A stretch of DNA of 64,000 nt from Amoebidium appalachense (GCA_963693365.1 CAVNZM010000010.1:3534001-3598000); one strand, 5' to 3'. Shown: positions 15,519 to 38,789, numbered from the stretch's first letter. Program-made: numbers and translations. Notes: generated by a model not told the origin, from the sequence alone.

Positions 15519-18028
15519 ATGCGGATATTACATACATTATCCAAAAACAGGACAGGAAACATGGGGATCCAGTTGGCAGTCGTCATAGCGACGGCTCTCT
15601 GTGCCTCGCACGCATGCCTGTCCGCACCAACCACAGCCGAAAACGACACCACAAACCAGACACAGGCGTACACATTTATCGGCGTGGATTTCACAAACCA
15701 TCAGTCACTATTCCCCAACACCAGCCTCTACTGGAAGATCAATGACAATGATTCAGCCATTGACATCGGCCTTGATTTTCCTGCACAAGGTTGGGTGGCA
15801 TTGGGAATTTCGGAGGAGTATTCGGGCAGCATGCAAGGGTCGGATATGTATGTGGTGGAGGCTGGAGAGAATGGTTCATTTGTTCTGACGGACAGGTAAA
15901 CATCCATTCCCCCTCCCCCCCTCCCCCCCCCCCCCCCCCCCCGCCCATCCATCCACCTACCCACCTACCCCCATTATTCCCTCACTCCCCTTACCCTTTC
16001 ATAAATACACCCATTGAATGAGACACACACAGTGTAAGGCAACACACACAGGCCGTGGCATTGACAGGCACACGCACACACACAGACAACACAGACACCG
16101 CCAACCCGCAAGCACACAAATGCACTGGGTCAAAAACACTGCACACAACCCGGACGGTCATGGGTTCATATCCGCAACCGTTAACAGTTGAGGTTGGCCT
16201 TTTCGTTGATTCCTCACTTTTCTCTTTCTCTTTTTTTCTTTGCTTGTATGCCTTTGCAGATCTTTTACATTAATTCCTCCCTATTTGTGTGTAGCATGTA
16301 CACACTAACAATATTCGTGTGCTCTTCTGTCGACTAGGGCTGTGCAAAAGTGCTCAGGTACACACTGCGTGATTAAGTTCATGTGTGTCTATTGGGTGTA
16401 CCTTTGTACGTGCCCTACTAACCGCACGTCTTTGACAGCAATGCACAGTGTGATGCAAAAATGTGGTTTTGCGGAGCAGCCTCCCCCCCTCCCACCGGGC
16501 CTCCGCCCTCTCCCCTCCACTAACATCTCATTGAACCCCCGCCACAACCACATGCAGGTACGCCCTTGCAAAGACCATGCCAGAACTGGACACCTGCTCT
16601 CACGGACAACTCCTGCACGCGGAATTTAACGGCACCCTTCGCGCAATTTTTCGTCGCGCTCTAGACACCAACGATACGGCCCAAGATCGCCCAATCGTTC
16701 CCGGTGCCATGCGCATAGTGTGGGCACACGGAAACAGCCCCACGTTTGGGTATCACGGCGACAACCGCGGCATGTCTGCGGTGACCTTCATCCCGAAAAA
16801 CGTAACCGAAAACGCGGGGAATTCGTCTGCCTCAGACAACACAACGGTTAACGCGACTGATGCAACGGTTAACGCGACTGATGACAATGCCAACACAACC
16901 GTGATCTATACCAACATGACGATGGCCGACTATCCGATCGGAACGAACAGGACAACCTATGTGTGCATTGGTTTCAACCTCTCCGACTACATCAACTCTA
17001 CGCAAAAACATCACGCCATCGCTTTCAGACCCATTTTGGACTCACGTACGATGGGAAAAGGTGTTCCGAGGCTGCACCACGTCGTGTTTTCCCGGTGCTC
17101 GGGTGCCGGAAATTCATCCGTTTTCGAAAAATTCTACAAAAACCCCGGGATTTGCAGTGGTGAAACCGGTGGGATCCGTGGGTGTTCTGCCCTGGTGTTT
17201 GGATACGCGCAGGATAGCACGCCTCTTATCCTTCCGTTGAACGTCGGGTACGTGATGGGAGGGGAGGAAACGCACACGTATTATGTCATGCAGATGCACT
17301 ATGACAACCCCGGCGGCTACGAAAACGTGAGCGATTCCTCGGGTCTGCAAATGGAAATTACGACAAATTTACGGGAAAACGATGCGTCCAGCATGTGGCT
17401 CGGGGCGGTCTCGATGACCAACCGCACGTCTATCCCCGCAAACTCCGTAGATTACGAATACGAATTTGATTGTCCCGAAGTTTGCACGCAGAAATGGAAA
17501 CAGCCAATCACCGTCATCGCTTCGTTCCCCCACATGCACCAACTTGGGACCAAAATATGGGCCACGCACTGGGCTGCAAATGGAACCTTTTTGGGCGAAA
17601 TCGCGCGGGTCGATTACTTCGATTTCGATTCCCAGCGAAGCCTACGCCTAAACAAAGAGGTCGTGATCAACCCTGGCGACCGTATCAACACGCACTGCGT
17701 ATACACCAACCCGACCAATGAAACCGTTTCGTTCGGCGAGGCGTCCAATCAGGAGATGTGCCTCTTCTCCCTCCTACATTATCCCTCCACCGATTGGCTC
17801 GCGTGCGCGTACGCTAGCGCAAACCCGCCGCACGTCCCCGAACCAATGAACATCACGTTCTGCGGCCAACCTGCGGGCAGTATAATGGGACTTTTGCAAT
17901 CTGTTCGTTTGGATTTGAGAAATCCTTCGAAACATGACCCCCCACTTAACCGCACGGGGTACTTTGGAGAGACGAAGGCGGAGGACGCGTGCTCTCTGCA
18001 TTCCAAGAAGGACGGCAGTGCGTCGTAA
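15519..18028 (+). CDS. DOMON-domain copper type II ascorbate-dependent monooxygenase (two exons)
   Basis: Exon 1 is 15519-15895 and exon 2 is 16558-18028; AG and G join to an Arg codon. The ATG at 15561 gives a cleaner signal peptide (MGIQLAVVIATALCASHA) and a 601-residue product; the ATG at 15519 adds 14 residues. An N-terminal DOMON-like region (GWVALGIS, YVVEAG) precedes the two copper-binding halves of the dopamine beta-hydroxylase/PHM family. Visible ligand motifs are HHVVFSRC and MHYDNP for the first copper, and HMHQLG and EMC (Met) for the second. Many Asn-X-Ser/Thr sites suggest secretion through the ER. There is no C-terminal anchor. It should hydroxylate a small substrate using ascorbate; the substrate is unknown. 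The 662-bp intron is C-rich on the sense strand. Confidence 0.94.
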
Positions 18029-19019
18029 TTGGCTGCGAGTAATTGGTTAAACTGAGTTTTGTAATGTGTAATTAGTCGGTAAAGGCGATTTAGTATTGAT
18101 TAGTAGGCTTGGTGTTATCATCGCACCAATGTAATAGTCAAGTATGTGACAATGTCAGCGCCCTTTTATTTTATTTTTCAGTATGCTTAGGTGTAGTAAG
18201 TGTTTGTGTGTGTGTGTGTTTCTGGGAGGGCCAGGGGAGGAGGGGGAGATTGAGAGAGGGAGGGGGGAGGTACTTCAACCCACCCGCAGCCTCCAGAGGT
18301 GTACATGTTCACCCAAGCCCACCTTAAACACCTAATACTATCTTCACGACTCGTGATTACCACACCACCTATCGACATTGAAAAGAGAAAAAAAAACTAA
18401 ATGTGGTTCAACTCGTACACATACATAGGTACACCGTTGCATATAATACATGCGAGATTGGTATATTTTCGAGTTTAAGCTCCTTGTGCGTGACATATTC
18501 ATACATAATGACCATAGTGGAAACGGCACCCTTCCCCCCTTCCCTCCCCTGATAGCAAACCTGCTCTGTACAGTAGGTGTATGTTAACTGAAAAAACTTA
18601 GTTTACGTGCCGTGTAGTTCTGTTTGACCTTCTGGAATTGATACCAATATTATTAGGGGATAAATATAGCAGTTTCATTGGCCGATACTAATTATTAGTA
18701 CGTATGTAAGTAGCATGCAAATTCATCAAGTTTTTCCTTCTTAAAGCTTTGGTTTAGAGACTAACACTAGTAAGTATGTGTTAAGCGGGTTTTTCTTTAG
18801 TTGATATAGAAGTCCGGCGTATATACATTTATGTAAAGCTTAGAAAGTCGTCCGTTGTGGTGATGCTTGCAAACAATAAACACAACATGCAACCATATGC
18901 CCCCGAGCTCCAGCGTAGATGAGGTGACATGATCATATGCCCCACATGCATCGATATAGAATATATTGCTATAGCTATGTATAGTTTCTAGATCTAGATC
19001 TACAGAGAGAGGGGAAAAA

Positions 19020-19055
<36 letters not shown>

Positions 19056-19274
19056 GGGGGTGATCGGAGGGCTCCTGGGGCCTAGAGTGAAAGAGCCACG
19101 AGGCATGTCGATGGCCGGCGCACATGGTGTACACTGTGATTTACTCTTTGATATGGGCCGAGGGGGGGGAGGGGGGGGAATGCATATCGTAGGTGGTGGT
19201 CCATATGCATGGCGGTGGTGGTCGTGTGCACTTATGTGTGTTTGGGGGGGGAGGAGGGGGTGTGTGTTTCGGGG

Positions 19275-19310
<36 letters not shown>

Positions 19311-19493
19311 AGGTTGATTGGGGGGAGGGGTGTGTGTGTGTACGTGTGTGTGTGTGTGTGCGTTTTGGGGGGAAGGGGGGACGAGGGTGTGTTTGTGTGT
19401 TTGGGGGGAGGGGGAGGAAGGGAGGGTGTGTGTGTGTATGTGGTGGGGGAGGGGGGAAGAGGGGGCGGGGAGAGGGTGTGTATGTGTGTGTGT

Positions 19494-19567
<74 letters not shown>

Positions 19568-20357
19568 GTGTGCGCGCGTGCATGTGTGAGCATGTGTACG
19601 CGCGCACCTGTGTGTACGCGCGTGTGTGTATGCTAGGGGGAGCATTCAAGAGGAGGTGTTTTCAGCCACTATGATTCCGAACGTCAGCTCGGCATGACAC
19701 CAAGACCCATACATCAGTAATCCCTTGCAGTCATCATTAAAACTTATGTTTTTTATTTCATTGGGTTGCACGCACCTCATACATTCACACTCTTGCACCA
19801 CCAACATGGAAAGGTAATGTTCATTCGATTACGGTGTCGGCTAGGATTCGAATCCATAATTATAACCATTTCTCAATCAAAAGGCTATTTTACCCCCCCC
19901 CCCCCCCCCCCTCCCCTCCCCGGGGCCACGGATAACCCATATTAAACCCCTCCCCATCCCCCCCCCCCCCCCCCCCCCCCCCCAAGAGTCCAAAGCGCAA
20001 AAAAAAAGAAAAAGAAAAAAAAAAGAAAGAAAAAAAAAAAAAGGCCCCGTGTGTGGACCCTTCATTCATGCATACTTTACTCTATGGTGGTATCTTCTTA
20101 TATCTTTGGCCTCCATAAAGCCACCTTAAAGACCATGTGCTTCATATTCACTATCCTGATCACCAAATTTCCGTAAAAATCTATCCGGAATTACTCAAAT
20201 ATCCGAGATTGGCTTGCTCTCTGTAACCAAGGATTTGGGGAATGCCTAATTGACCAGACCCAATAACGTTTAAACTACATAGTTTTAAATTTAAGCTGCA
20301 TAGTTTTAAACCATTAATACAGTATACTGCAACCAACAATTCTTTTCGTTATAATTT
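18029..20357. other. Convergent intergenic region with G/GT-rich block
   Basis: This lies between the stop of the monooxygenase and the stop of syntaxin-18. 18029-18970 is unique AT-leaning sequence. 19020-19640 is poly-G and GT-rich. 19890-20040 has poly-C and A-rich runs. A short minus-strand frame near 19060-19160 has mixed composition but no recognisable partner. Confidence 0.6.
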
Positions 20358-30101
<9,744 letters not shown>

Positions 30102-30672
30102 TCTCTCGTGTTTATCTGTGTCGGTTTCTGGTTTAATTTTCTTGGTTTTCAGTTTATAGAACAGGATGTTGGGAGGGCAGTAGGTTTGTGAACTCCGTTT
30201 CGGTTGTGGGTGAAGAAGACGGTGATCAACCCAAAGGAATGAAGTAGATTACACGAGGTGTGTCAAAACATGACAGAAGATTATGAGCTTAGTAATCAGA
30301 AAATGGAATCGCCCTGGACTATACTTAATAAATGTCAAAGGGTATATACTCATATTTGGACGCATCATTACTACGCCCACCCACCCACACACGTCACACA
30401 CACATGACACACACACACGGCCGTTACATTGTACAGTTCGGTCACTGCAAAAAGGTAGTCAAAAAGGAGTCCATATTAGAAACTTTAAGCCAATGGTAAC
30501 CCCTACAACAAGAACATATATGGCTATTGGTTTGGTGATTCACCGGGTTACGTTGTTTACACGGCCATCTAGAAACACCAGATGGCCGTGGTTGTTTACC
30601 TTCCTTATTTTGATACAAACTGTTTGTTTCCCTGAGACACAAGAAACTTAAGGCCCCTTAAAGCCGTTTGAC
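30102..30672. promoter_or_regulatory. Shared upstream region of the divergent STX18 and PGAM5 genes
   Basis: The two start codons are 571 bp apart (616 bp if PGAM5 starts at 30718), so this interval must contain both promoters. A perfect 10-bp inverted repeat (ACGGCCATCT at 30561-30570, AGATGGCCGT at 30580-30589) is bracketed by direct repeats GTTGTTTAC. No TATA or initiator can be assigned with confidence. Confidence 0.55.
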
Positions 30673-31763
30673 TTGGGACACAAACACGCGTACACACGCA
30701 CGCACACAACCGCAAACATGTGGTCACGTTTGCGCTCACACAGGCGTGCGGGTCTTCTTGGCTGTTCCGCCCTTACTCTTTCCCTCGGCGCTGTAACTGC
30801 CGCGTACCTCACCACAACTAAGGATGAAAAGAATCATTCCTTGCCCATCCTTTCATCTCTCTCCTCCCTCCTCTTCCCCTCCGTCGTTCACGCGGACGCC
30901 CGCCTTGCAAACGACCTGCCTACGAAACTTGAAGGCACGGATTACATGCACATGGAGCCAAGGACGTATACATCTGCTTGGGATGACAACTGGGACCATC
31001 GCAAGCACCAGAAGCCCAAAACCCCCCCACCAGCCCCTTCGAGTGGAGACCAGAGCAATCCCGAATCTTCCACACCAGCGAAGAAGAAGAGAGTTGCCAG
31101 GCACATCTACCTGATAAGGCACGGTCAGTATGTGAATGGGCCGGATGACAAGGTGAGGATTCTGAGCGAGTTGGGGAGGGAGCAGGCGGCCACGACGGGG
31201 AAGAGACTGGCTGCTACGCCTATCAAGTTCGACAGACTGGTGATGAGGTATGATGTTTTTATCAACCCTCCCCCCCCCCTTTTTTTCCTTGCTTTGTAAC
31301 CGTCCATATGGTTGTTTCGTTTTCTCCTTCCGCCGTGGCTGTTTTTATCCGCACTGTGTTCTTTTGGTTCTCTCTCCCTGTCTCCCTATCCCATCCCTGA
31401 CCTCTTCCTCTCGCTCTCTCTCTCTCCCCTCCCTCCCTCTCTTTCTTCTCCCCCCCCCCCCCCTCCCCCCGCCCTCTCTCCCTCCCCTCCCCCCTCTCTG
31501 TCCCACTCTCCCTCCCCCCTCCCTCCCTTTCCCCCCCTCTCCCTCCCTGTCAACCTCCCTACATGGCCCCCTCCCGAACCAAATCAACCTCTCTTTGCTT
31601 ACACGAACTCTAACCATCTGCCCTCCCCCTCACCACCTCCCCCCCCCCCCCCCCCCCCCCGCCCCCCCCGAACCCCCTCGTGGTTCCACATCTCTCTCCC
31701 CTCACCGTCTCCTTTGATGGTCCCTTTCATAAACTTTGTTTATTACCTCTAACACACACAGAC

Positions 31764-31836
<73 letters not shown>

Positions 31837-33251
31837 ACTTCGCCTTTCCCCTCACTGGCCCCGTGTCTGATTCTCCCATTTCACCCTGCTGGCCTCAGTT
31901 CCTCCCCTCCCCCCCCCCTCTCCAAAGGCGCCCCCGCCCTCCCGCCGCCGCTGTCACCACCACCACCATCGCTTCTCTGCTTTTTTATTTTTCCCTGCTT
32001 GTACAACCTTGACATCTTTGGCCATGCATTTTCCTCTCTTAAGCCCCCTCTCCCTCCCGGGGGCCTCCTCTCTCCATGCACACACACTCGAACACTTTCG
32101 TTCATACTCACCACCTCCCCTCCTCCCCTCCCCCACTCGTCCCCCACCTCCGCTTTCATCTCCCCTCCCCCGCAGCCCCAACCACCCCAGCCACCACAAG
32201 CGCACACATGCTACAACCAAAGAAAAAAGAAACACTCAAACATACACACAACCCCCCCTCCCCTCTGCCCCAAACTCCCTCTCCCCTTCCCCACCCCCCC
32301 CCCCCCCCCCCCCCCTTCCCCGGGGCCCCTCAAACACACACACACATACACACACAACCCTCCCATTCTTACCCTCCCCCCCCCATCCCCTAACCCTCCA
32401 TACCCACCCCTCCGCCCCTTCCCACCGCCCCCTCACAAACTAAACAACAGCAGCAGCACCAACAACAACAATAATAATAGTATTAGTTTCAGTAATAATA
32501 AAACTAACCCCCCCCCCCCCCCCCCCCCCTACTCATGTTCAAGTGAAACAGTATCTGAGTTGGGTTTCGTTAACGAGGGGAATAGGTCGAAACTCGGGTA
32601 CTGTGGATGACGTGGGCCCCCCCTGAGGATGGGCTCTGCTTATTATGCATACTCTTATGTATGGCTTGCATTCTGCATCGTGTTATCCGTTTGTTCTTGT
32701 GTACTTCGTACTTTTTGACGCATTCAAACCCCCCCCCCCCCCCCCCCCCCTCTCTCTCTTGCTCTCTCTCTCTCTCCCTCCCCCCCCCCCCCCCAAAAAA
32801 AAAAAAAAAAAAAAAAAACAGCACCATGACCCGTGCCACCGAGACTGCCACGCTCATCCACGAACACATCCCTAGCGTCAAGACCGAAAGTTGCGATCTG
32901 CTCAGGGAGGGAGCCCCGATGGTACCGATCCCCCCGACGCTCTCCGGGTGGCGTCCGGATGAATCGGATTTCTTCATCGATGGCGCGAGAATCGAAACCG
33001 CTTTTAGGACATACTTCTACCGGCCCGACCCGGAACAGACCGAAAGCACGCACGAAATCATCGTTTGCCACGGGAACGTTATTCGTTATTTTGTCTGTCG
33101 CGCCCTGCAGATACCGCCCGAATGTTGGCTCCGCATGAGTCTCGCCCACTGCAGTATTACGAGAATCGACTGTTATAACAACGGGAGGGTTGTTGTGAGG
33201 TCGGTAGGGGACATGGGGCATTTGTCGCACGAACAGCAGACTTTCGTGTGA
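30673..33251 (+). CDS. PGAM5: PGAM5-like mitochondrial Ser/Thr protein phosphatase (two exons)
   Basis: Exon 1 is 30673-31247 (the better start is the ATG at 30718) and exon 2 is 32822-33251; AG and C join to a Ser codon. From 30718 the product has 319 residues (human long form 289). Residues 11-31 form a hydrophobic N-terminal segment, as in the family's mitochondrial membrane anchor. WDDNWDHR near 88-95 matches the multimerisation motif of PGAM5. IRHGQY near 133-138 holds the catalytic His of the histidine phosphatase fold, and CHGNVIRY in exon 2 holds the second His. LLREGAP and DGARIE are further family signatures. It should dephosphorylate Ser/Thr substrates in mitochondrial quality control. 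The 1.6-kb intron is C, CT and CA rich and ends with a dispersed repeat, poly-C, CT, 24 A and CAG. Confidence 0.96.
31248..32480. repeat. Pyrimidine/CA-rich body of the PGAM5 intron
   Basis: CT- and C-rich sequence (31400-31680), (CA)n (31755-31830) and more C-rich sequence, all in the sense of PGAM5. No exon-like frame was found. Confidence 0.85.
32529..32728 (+). repeat. Dispersed intron repeat, young copy in PGAM5
   Basis: It is the same sequence as 24216-24394 in the opposite genomic orientation, but again in the sense of its host gene. It contains TGAGGATGGGCTCTGCTTATT and GACGCATTCAAA, then 22 C. A short CT/C stretch and 24 A complete the intron end at 32821. Confidence 0.95.
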
Positions 33252-34173
33252 TGGCGCGGGCAGTCGGAGAGGGAGGAACGGAGGGAGGAGGGAGGAGGGA
33301 GAGGAAGGAACAGAGAGAGAGGGAGGCGGGTGGAGAGGTAGGGGGGGAGCTTGGAGGGGGTGGTGGTGGTGGTGGCGGAGGGGAAGGGTGGGGAGGTGTG
33401 AAGATGGATGGAGTTGGGGTTGGGGGGGAGGGGGGGGGGGGTGGGGTGTGTTTTATTGGTGGAGAGGGCGAGAGGGACGAGGGGTTGTGTAGGTTGGAGA
33501 GGGGGGATAAAGGGGTGGGGAGAGGTGGAAGGGGGTGTATGGCCCCATGCGACTGTGATCCCTTTCTCTCCCCTCCCTTACCTTTCCGCCCCCCCCCCCC
33601 CCCCCCCCCCCCCCTCCCCCCCTCCCCTTCCCCTGCGCACCCACACACCTACCCCTCACGTGCACCTACCCATGGCCACCCCCTGCCCTGGCTTTTTCTT
33701 CTCCCTCCCATCCCAGACCTTTTAGACCAGTATCTATTCTATCTTTTTTTCTCCCCTCTTGAATCGTTACTCTCTGAATTTCTCCGTTTTTCTTGATCCG
33801 ACTGCCAACCAAGGGGAGGGCCAACCCCAAGAAAATGTGCCTTTTTGATTGGTTCGGTGTCACGCTGTGGTGAACCCACAGGTACATGGTTCACATAGAG
33901 GCAGTATATGTTGCCTAATGTGGTTATTTTGTTTGTTGGTTGGTTGCTTAGTTTGCAATTTGTTTTTCGAACACGTGTTTGCAATTGTAGAGCCCCGGTG
34001 TGGTTTGAATAAATTGAAAGGCTTAGAAGGGTGCTCTATGCTGCAAGCGATCACGATGTGACATCAGATGGAATGTGAGGGTGTGCGTGGGGAATACGAT
34101 GGAATAAGAAATAAGACATGTTTACCATCCGAAACATCCGAAGGCGTGCAACTTGAGTCAAGTACTTGAGTGC

Positions 34174-34210
<37 letters not shown>

Positions 34211-34891
34211 CCCCCCCCCCCCCCCCCCCCCCCGTCACTCCAGTCACACATACCCTACTTCAAAAATACACGCATTCAGCAACACACCTCCCCACCAACA
34301 CCACCTTTGCTCACGCTCATGATCGCTCACTTATAACCTCTAGCTTACACACGTACACATATGTAGTCACAACAACCTGAGCATATAAAAAGGAAGATGC
34401 CCAAATACCCACTCTTTCTATACAAACCCTACCTGTGTACACATGTTTGCAACACGGCCTCGATCCTCTCGTTGGTATTTATTCAATAAGACAGAATTGT
34501 GTGTGTGGTGCTCGGTGTCTCGGCGCGTACGTATACGTGTCAGCTGTGCGTGAGTGTGTCTGCACGTGATTGTGATTGTCTGTGTAAATACATGTACATG
34601 TGTGTTGGTACCGCGCACTTGTGTGTAGCTGCCTGTGTGTGCTACGGTACATGTACGTGCGGTGTGTGCATGTTGGTTCCTGCAGCCCCTGCTTGTGTGC
34701 ATGCCTCTATGGTTGTGTATGCATGCACATATCACGTGTGTACGCCTGTGCAAGTGTGTTACTGCCTTAGTATGTGTATAACCTCAAACACACAAGTGCA
34801 CCTCCCCCCCTCCCCCCCCCTCCCCCCCTCCCCCCCCCCCCCCCCCAAACACACCCACACATCCACACACACACCTACACACACACGTGTA

Positions 34892-34936
<45 letters not shown>

Positions 34937-35091
34937 GACAGACACACACACACACGTGTATACACACACACACACACACACGCACACACACACTCACACA
35001 TAGACAGACAGACAGACACACACACACACACACACACGTGTATACACACACACATACACACGCACTCACACACAGACAGACAGACACACAC

Positions 35092-35130
<39 letters not shown>

Positions 35131-35282
35131 TATACACACACACACACATACACACACGCACACACACATACACACGCACACACACACACACACACAGACA
35201 GACAGACACACACACACACACACACATACACACGCACACACACACACACACACACACACTATTACAGACAGACAGACAGACA

Positions 35283-35325
<43 letters not shown>

Positions 35326-35408
35326 GCGTGTATACACACACACACACGCGCGTGTATACACACACACACACATACACATGCACACACACACTCACACACA
35401 GACAGACA

Positions 35409-35444
<36 letters not shown>

Positions 35445-36075
35445 GACAGACACACACACACACACACACACCCAGACAGACAGACACACACACACACAAA
35501 CACGTGTATACACACACACACACACACACCTCATCCGGCTGATTTCTGCATCATGACTGGGCAGAACATGTACATTTCTGGTGTCACATTCCATTACATA
35601 CACGAGTCTCGAGTCTCAGACTCGGCTACTTATTTTAGTCTCTGTCTATTTACTTATAAGATATCTAGATTTTGATATGATACATATCAAGCAACCCACC
35701 TAATCAAACTACGGTACATCATGTCATTGGTGGGTAATTCCTTGCATTACATGCCAAATTTTAAACGATGGCAGCAAGTGCTGTACTACTATTAGTTCAT
35801 GATGGCAGCAAGTGCTGTACTACTATTAGTATTAGGAAAATTTGTATAATTTGTATAATTTACATACTCCTTCGAGCATTTATGCGCATTCGTGGGTTGA
35901 CTTAACCACTCCTCCCCACCCTCACCCTTCTCCCTTGCCCCCTTCCCCCCCCCCCCCCCCCTCCCCCCCCCCCCCCCCCCCCCTCCCCCCGTCCCTTTCA
36001 ACAACAGTAACCAGTCAAACACACGCACACAAGCGCATGAGCGCGCGGGAACACCCGTGCGTACCCACACATCCC

Positions 36076-36106
<31 letters not shown>

Positions 36107-36159
36107 AAAAAAAAAAAAAAACACACCCACCCGCTCCCACACGTCCCCTTCCCCCCCCC

Positions 36160-36190
<31 letters not shown>

Positions 36191-36254
36191 ACAAACACAC
36201 CCGCCTACACACGCACCCCTCCCCACACCCATTCTCTCTCGCTCTCTCTCTTTC

Positions 36255-36289
<35 letters not shown>

Positions 36290-36367
36290 TTTCCCCTCCG
36301 ACCCACCCACCCCTCCCTGGCCCTGCCTCACACCCACCCATGCACACACCCTTCAACCTCTGTCCTC

Positions 36368-36419
<52 letters not shown>

Positions 36420-36427
36420 TCTCCAAA
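33252..36427. other. Convergent intergenic region: purine-rich, C-rich and (CA)n blocks
   Basis: 33252-33540 is G/GA-rich and 33580-33720 is C-rich. 33800-34150 is unique, with an AATAAA-like signal near 34008. 34176-34233 is poly-C. 34800-35530 is a complex CA array. 35767-35830 holds a short direct duplication. 35940-36420 holds poly-C, A26 and CA runs. No gene was identified. Confidence 0.65.
34846..35530. repeat. Complex (CA)n array with GTGTATACAC palindromes and GACA runs
   Basis: CA repeats are punctuated by ACACGTGTATACACAC (near 34952, 35036, 35127 and 35502), CGCGCGTGTATACAC (near 35324 and 35346) and (GACA)n runs. The 10-mer GTGTATACAC is its own reverse complement. The order palindrome, CA, GACA recurs, so this is a higher-order array. 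Confidence 0.9.
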
Positions 36428-36628
36428 CTACGGCACTACCACATAGCCCATAGCCCTGCACACCTCCACATAGTCTGCGCAGGTAACCCACGCGCTAGAA
36501 TTCCACGCCCTGGGTGTGTAGACTGGCCCATATCCCAGCGTGCTTGCCTGGCTGCACAGACTACAGAAGTTCTTTCCAGAATCGTCCGCCCACTGCCACT
36601 CGGTGCCGTTCGCAACACGGCTGAAGTG

Positions 36629-36679
<51 letters not shown>

Positions 36680-36708
36680 GGGGGGGGGGAGATGGTTTGG
36701 GGGGGAAA

Positions 36709-36741
<33 letters not shown>

Positions 36742-37007
36742 GTGTGTGTGAGTGTGGGTGAGGTGGGTGTATGGGTGGGTGCGGTGCGTTGGTTGGGTTC
36801 GGGTGTGTGTCGGTGAGTGGGGGGGCGGGCAGGTTGGGTGGGTGGTTGTGTGTGTGTGTGAGTGTGTGTGTGTGTGCACGTGTTTGTGTGTGTCTGTGTG
36901 CATGTGTGTGTGTGCGTGTGCGTGTGCGTGTGCGTGGGTGCGTTCGTGTGTGTGTGTATTTGTGTTTGTGTGTGTGGGTGTGTGTGGGTGTGTGCGCGCG
37001 CGCGCAT

Positions 37008-37062
<55 letters not shown>

Positions 37063-37565
37063 TGCGTGCGTGTGTGTGCGTGTGTGTGAGCGTGTATGGG
37101 TGGGTAGGCATGCTTGTTCTTTTTATTTAAGGGTAAGGGGGGGGGAGGGGGGGGGGGGGGGGGGGGGGGCTCTGTCTAGTAAGAGCGCAGGAAGGAAAGG
37201 CAGCTCCAAAGGGCGGCGAATGGCAAAACGGAGGTACTGAATGGAAGGAAACAGGGCTGTAACGACTGCAACGGAGGGAGGGAGAGCAGGGGGGGGGGGG
37301 GGGGATGGGGAGGAAGCGTGTGTCTTCGGCACCTATCTGTGTATGGAGAAGGAGGAGGGAGGGGGGGAGGGGGGGGGGGGGGCAGGGAGGGGGGGGGGGG
37401 GGGAGGGGGGGGGGGGCATGAACATGCTAGTGCCTGTGTGTTTGTGTGAAAGGATGTGTGTGTGTGGGTGCGCGCATGCCTGTGAACACAACACAAACCT
37501 ACTCAACCTAAGTTAAAGCGCATTCCCAGTCTTGTGTGTGTCTCGTGTGTATGTCAGGAGGTGAA

Positions 37566-37596
<31 letters not shown>

Positions 37597-38712
37597 TGTA
37601 TGCGATAGAGGGTTCGAAATATCGAGGGGACACGGGGGGAAGCAGTAAAAACTAAATACTGTAGTGAAATGCCAATCTCAAGAAGTGCAGTGAGGGTGGA
37701 TGGGCTCAAACATATTTACGGAGTTTGGACCAAAGGGGGGGGGGGGGGGGGGGGGGGGGGGGGTCTGCATACATACCTGCAAAATTCCTGATCGGATAAG
37801 CCAACGATCAGAGAGTCATTCCTAAATCTCTGAGGTGTGACCGTGTAATCGTGGATGAAAACCGGTTTTCCGTGTTCCACAAACCGGTTAAAATAAGCCA
37901 GGGCGTTGTAAGACCCCTCCGCTACGGCGAAATCATACCAGGGTTCGAGCTCTTCGGAAAGGAAAAACGTGTTTTTCAGCCCGATGGATAGGTTCTGCTT
38001 GTGTGCGTAGTCCGCAAGCCATGTGAGATATGCCAAATTTGCGGTGCGAAATTCGTGTGTGGTGGGGTCCGAAACGTTGTATGGGACTATCCCTGAAGCG
38101 CACGCCTGGGAGAAGCTGCCACCGCACGTGGCATTCCGAACCCTGGGGGAGGGGGGGGGGGGGTTCGGTTTAGCATCTATAGCGACAGGAGGTCTATGTT
38201 TGTATCTCACGGCGCAAAACGACGTCAATATGACGTTGCTTCTACGTTGTATCGATTGCATGATTGTTTGGCTTTGGCTATGTATGGCTCAATCTTCCTC
38301 TTTAGGAATATTGTCATTGCCGTATAAAGGAATCGTGAATAAATTTCGACATATTCGTTCAACGATTGCTGCGCTATGGTATGTATTGCTCGCCTTTTTT
38401 TTTTTTTGGACGAACAACCAACAGGGTTAAGTAAACTAAGAAGTAGAACTCTGCCGGGTCCGGCTGCAGCCTTTGGCCCACCAATGTACAGGTGGCGTTG
38501 TTCCTCCAGACATTAGACAGCAAATCCGCCATGCAGAGTGTTCGGAGTCCATGCCGATCTGGTTTTGAGTTCATATGGAAACCCCTCATATGACCGGTCT
38601 AATCTTAAGGTGGGGAAAGGGAGGAGGTTGAAAGGGGACAGGGGCCACCGAGAGGCTTTGCTCCCCCCCTCCCCCCCACCCCAACCACCCCCCTCCCCCC
38701 CCCCCCCCCTCT

Positions 38713-38789
<77 letters not shown>

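Noticed and set aside
19843-19855. AGGATTCGAATCC resembling a tRNA T-loop / B box
   Set aside because: No matching A box, acceptor stem or anticodon arm at the right distance. At most a tRNA-derived repeat relic.
34499-35556. His/Thr and Cys/Val frames of 200-350 codons
   Set aside because: Pure translation of CA/GT repeats.
38374-38589. Minus-strand frame in GH114 intron 2 (with [12 protein letters not shown])
   Set aside because: Exons 2 and 3 join in perfect phase without it, and no acceptor/donor pair keeps the frame.
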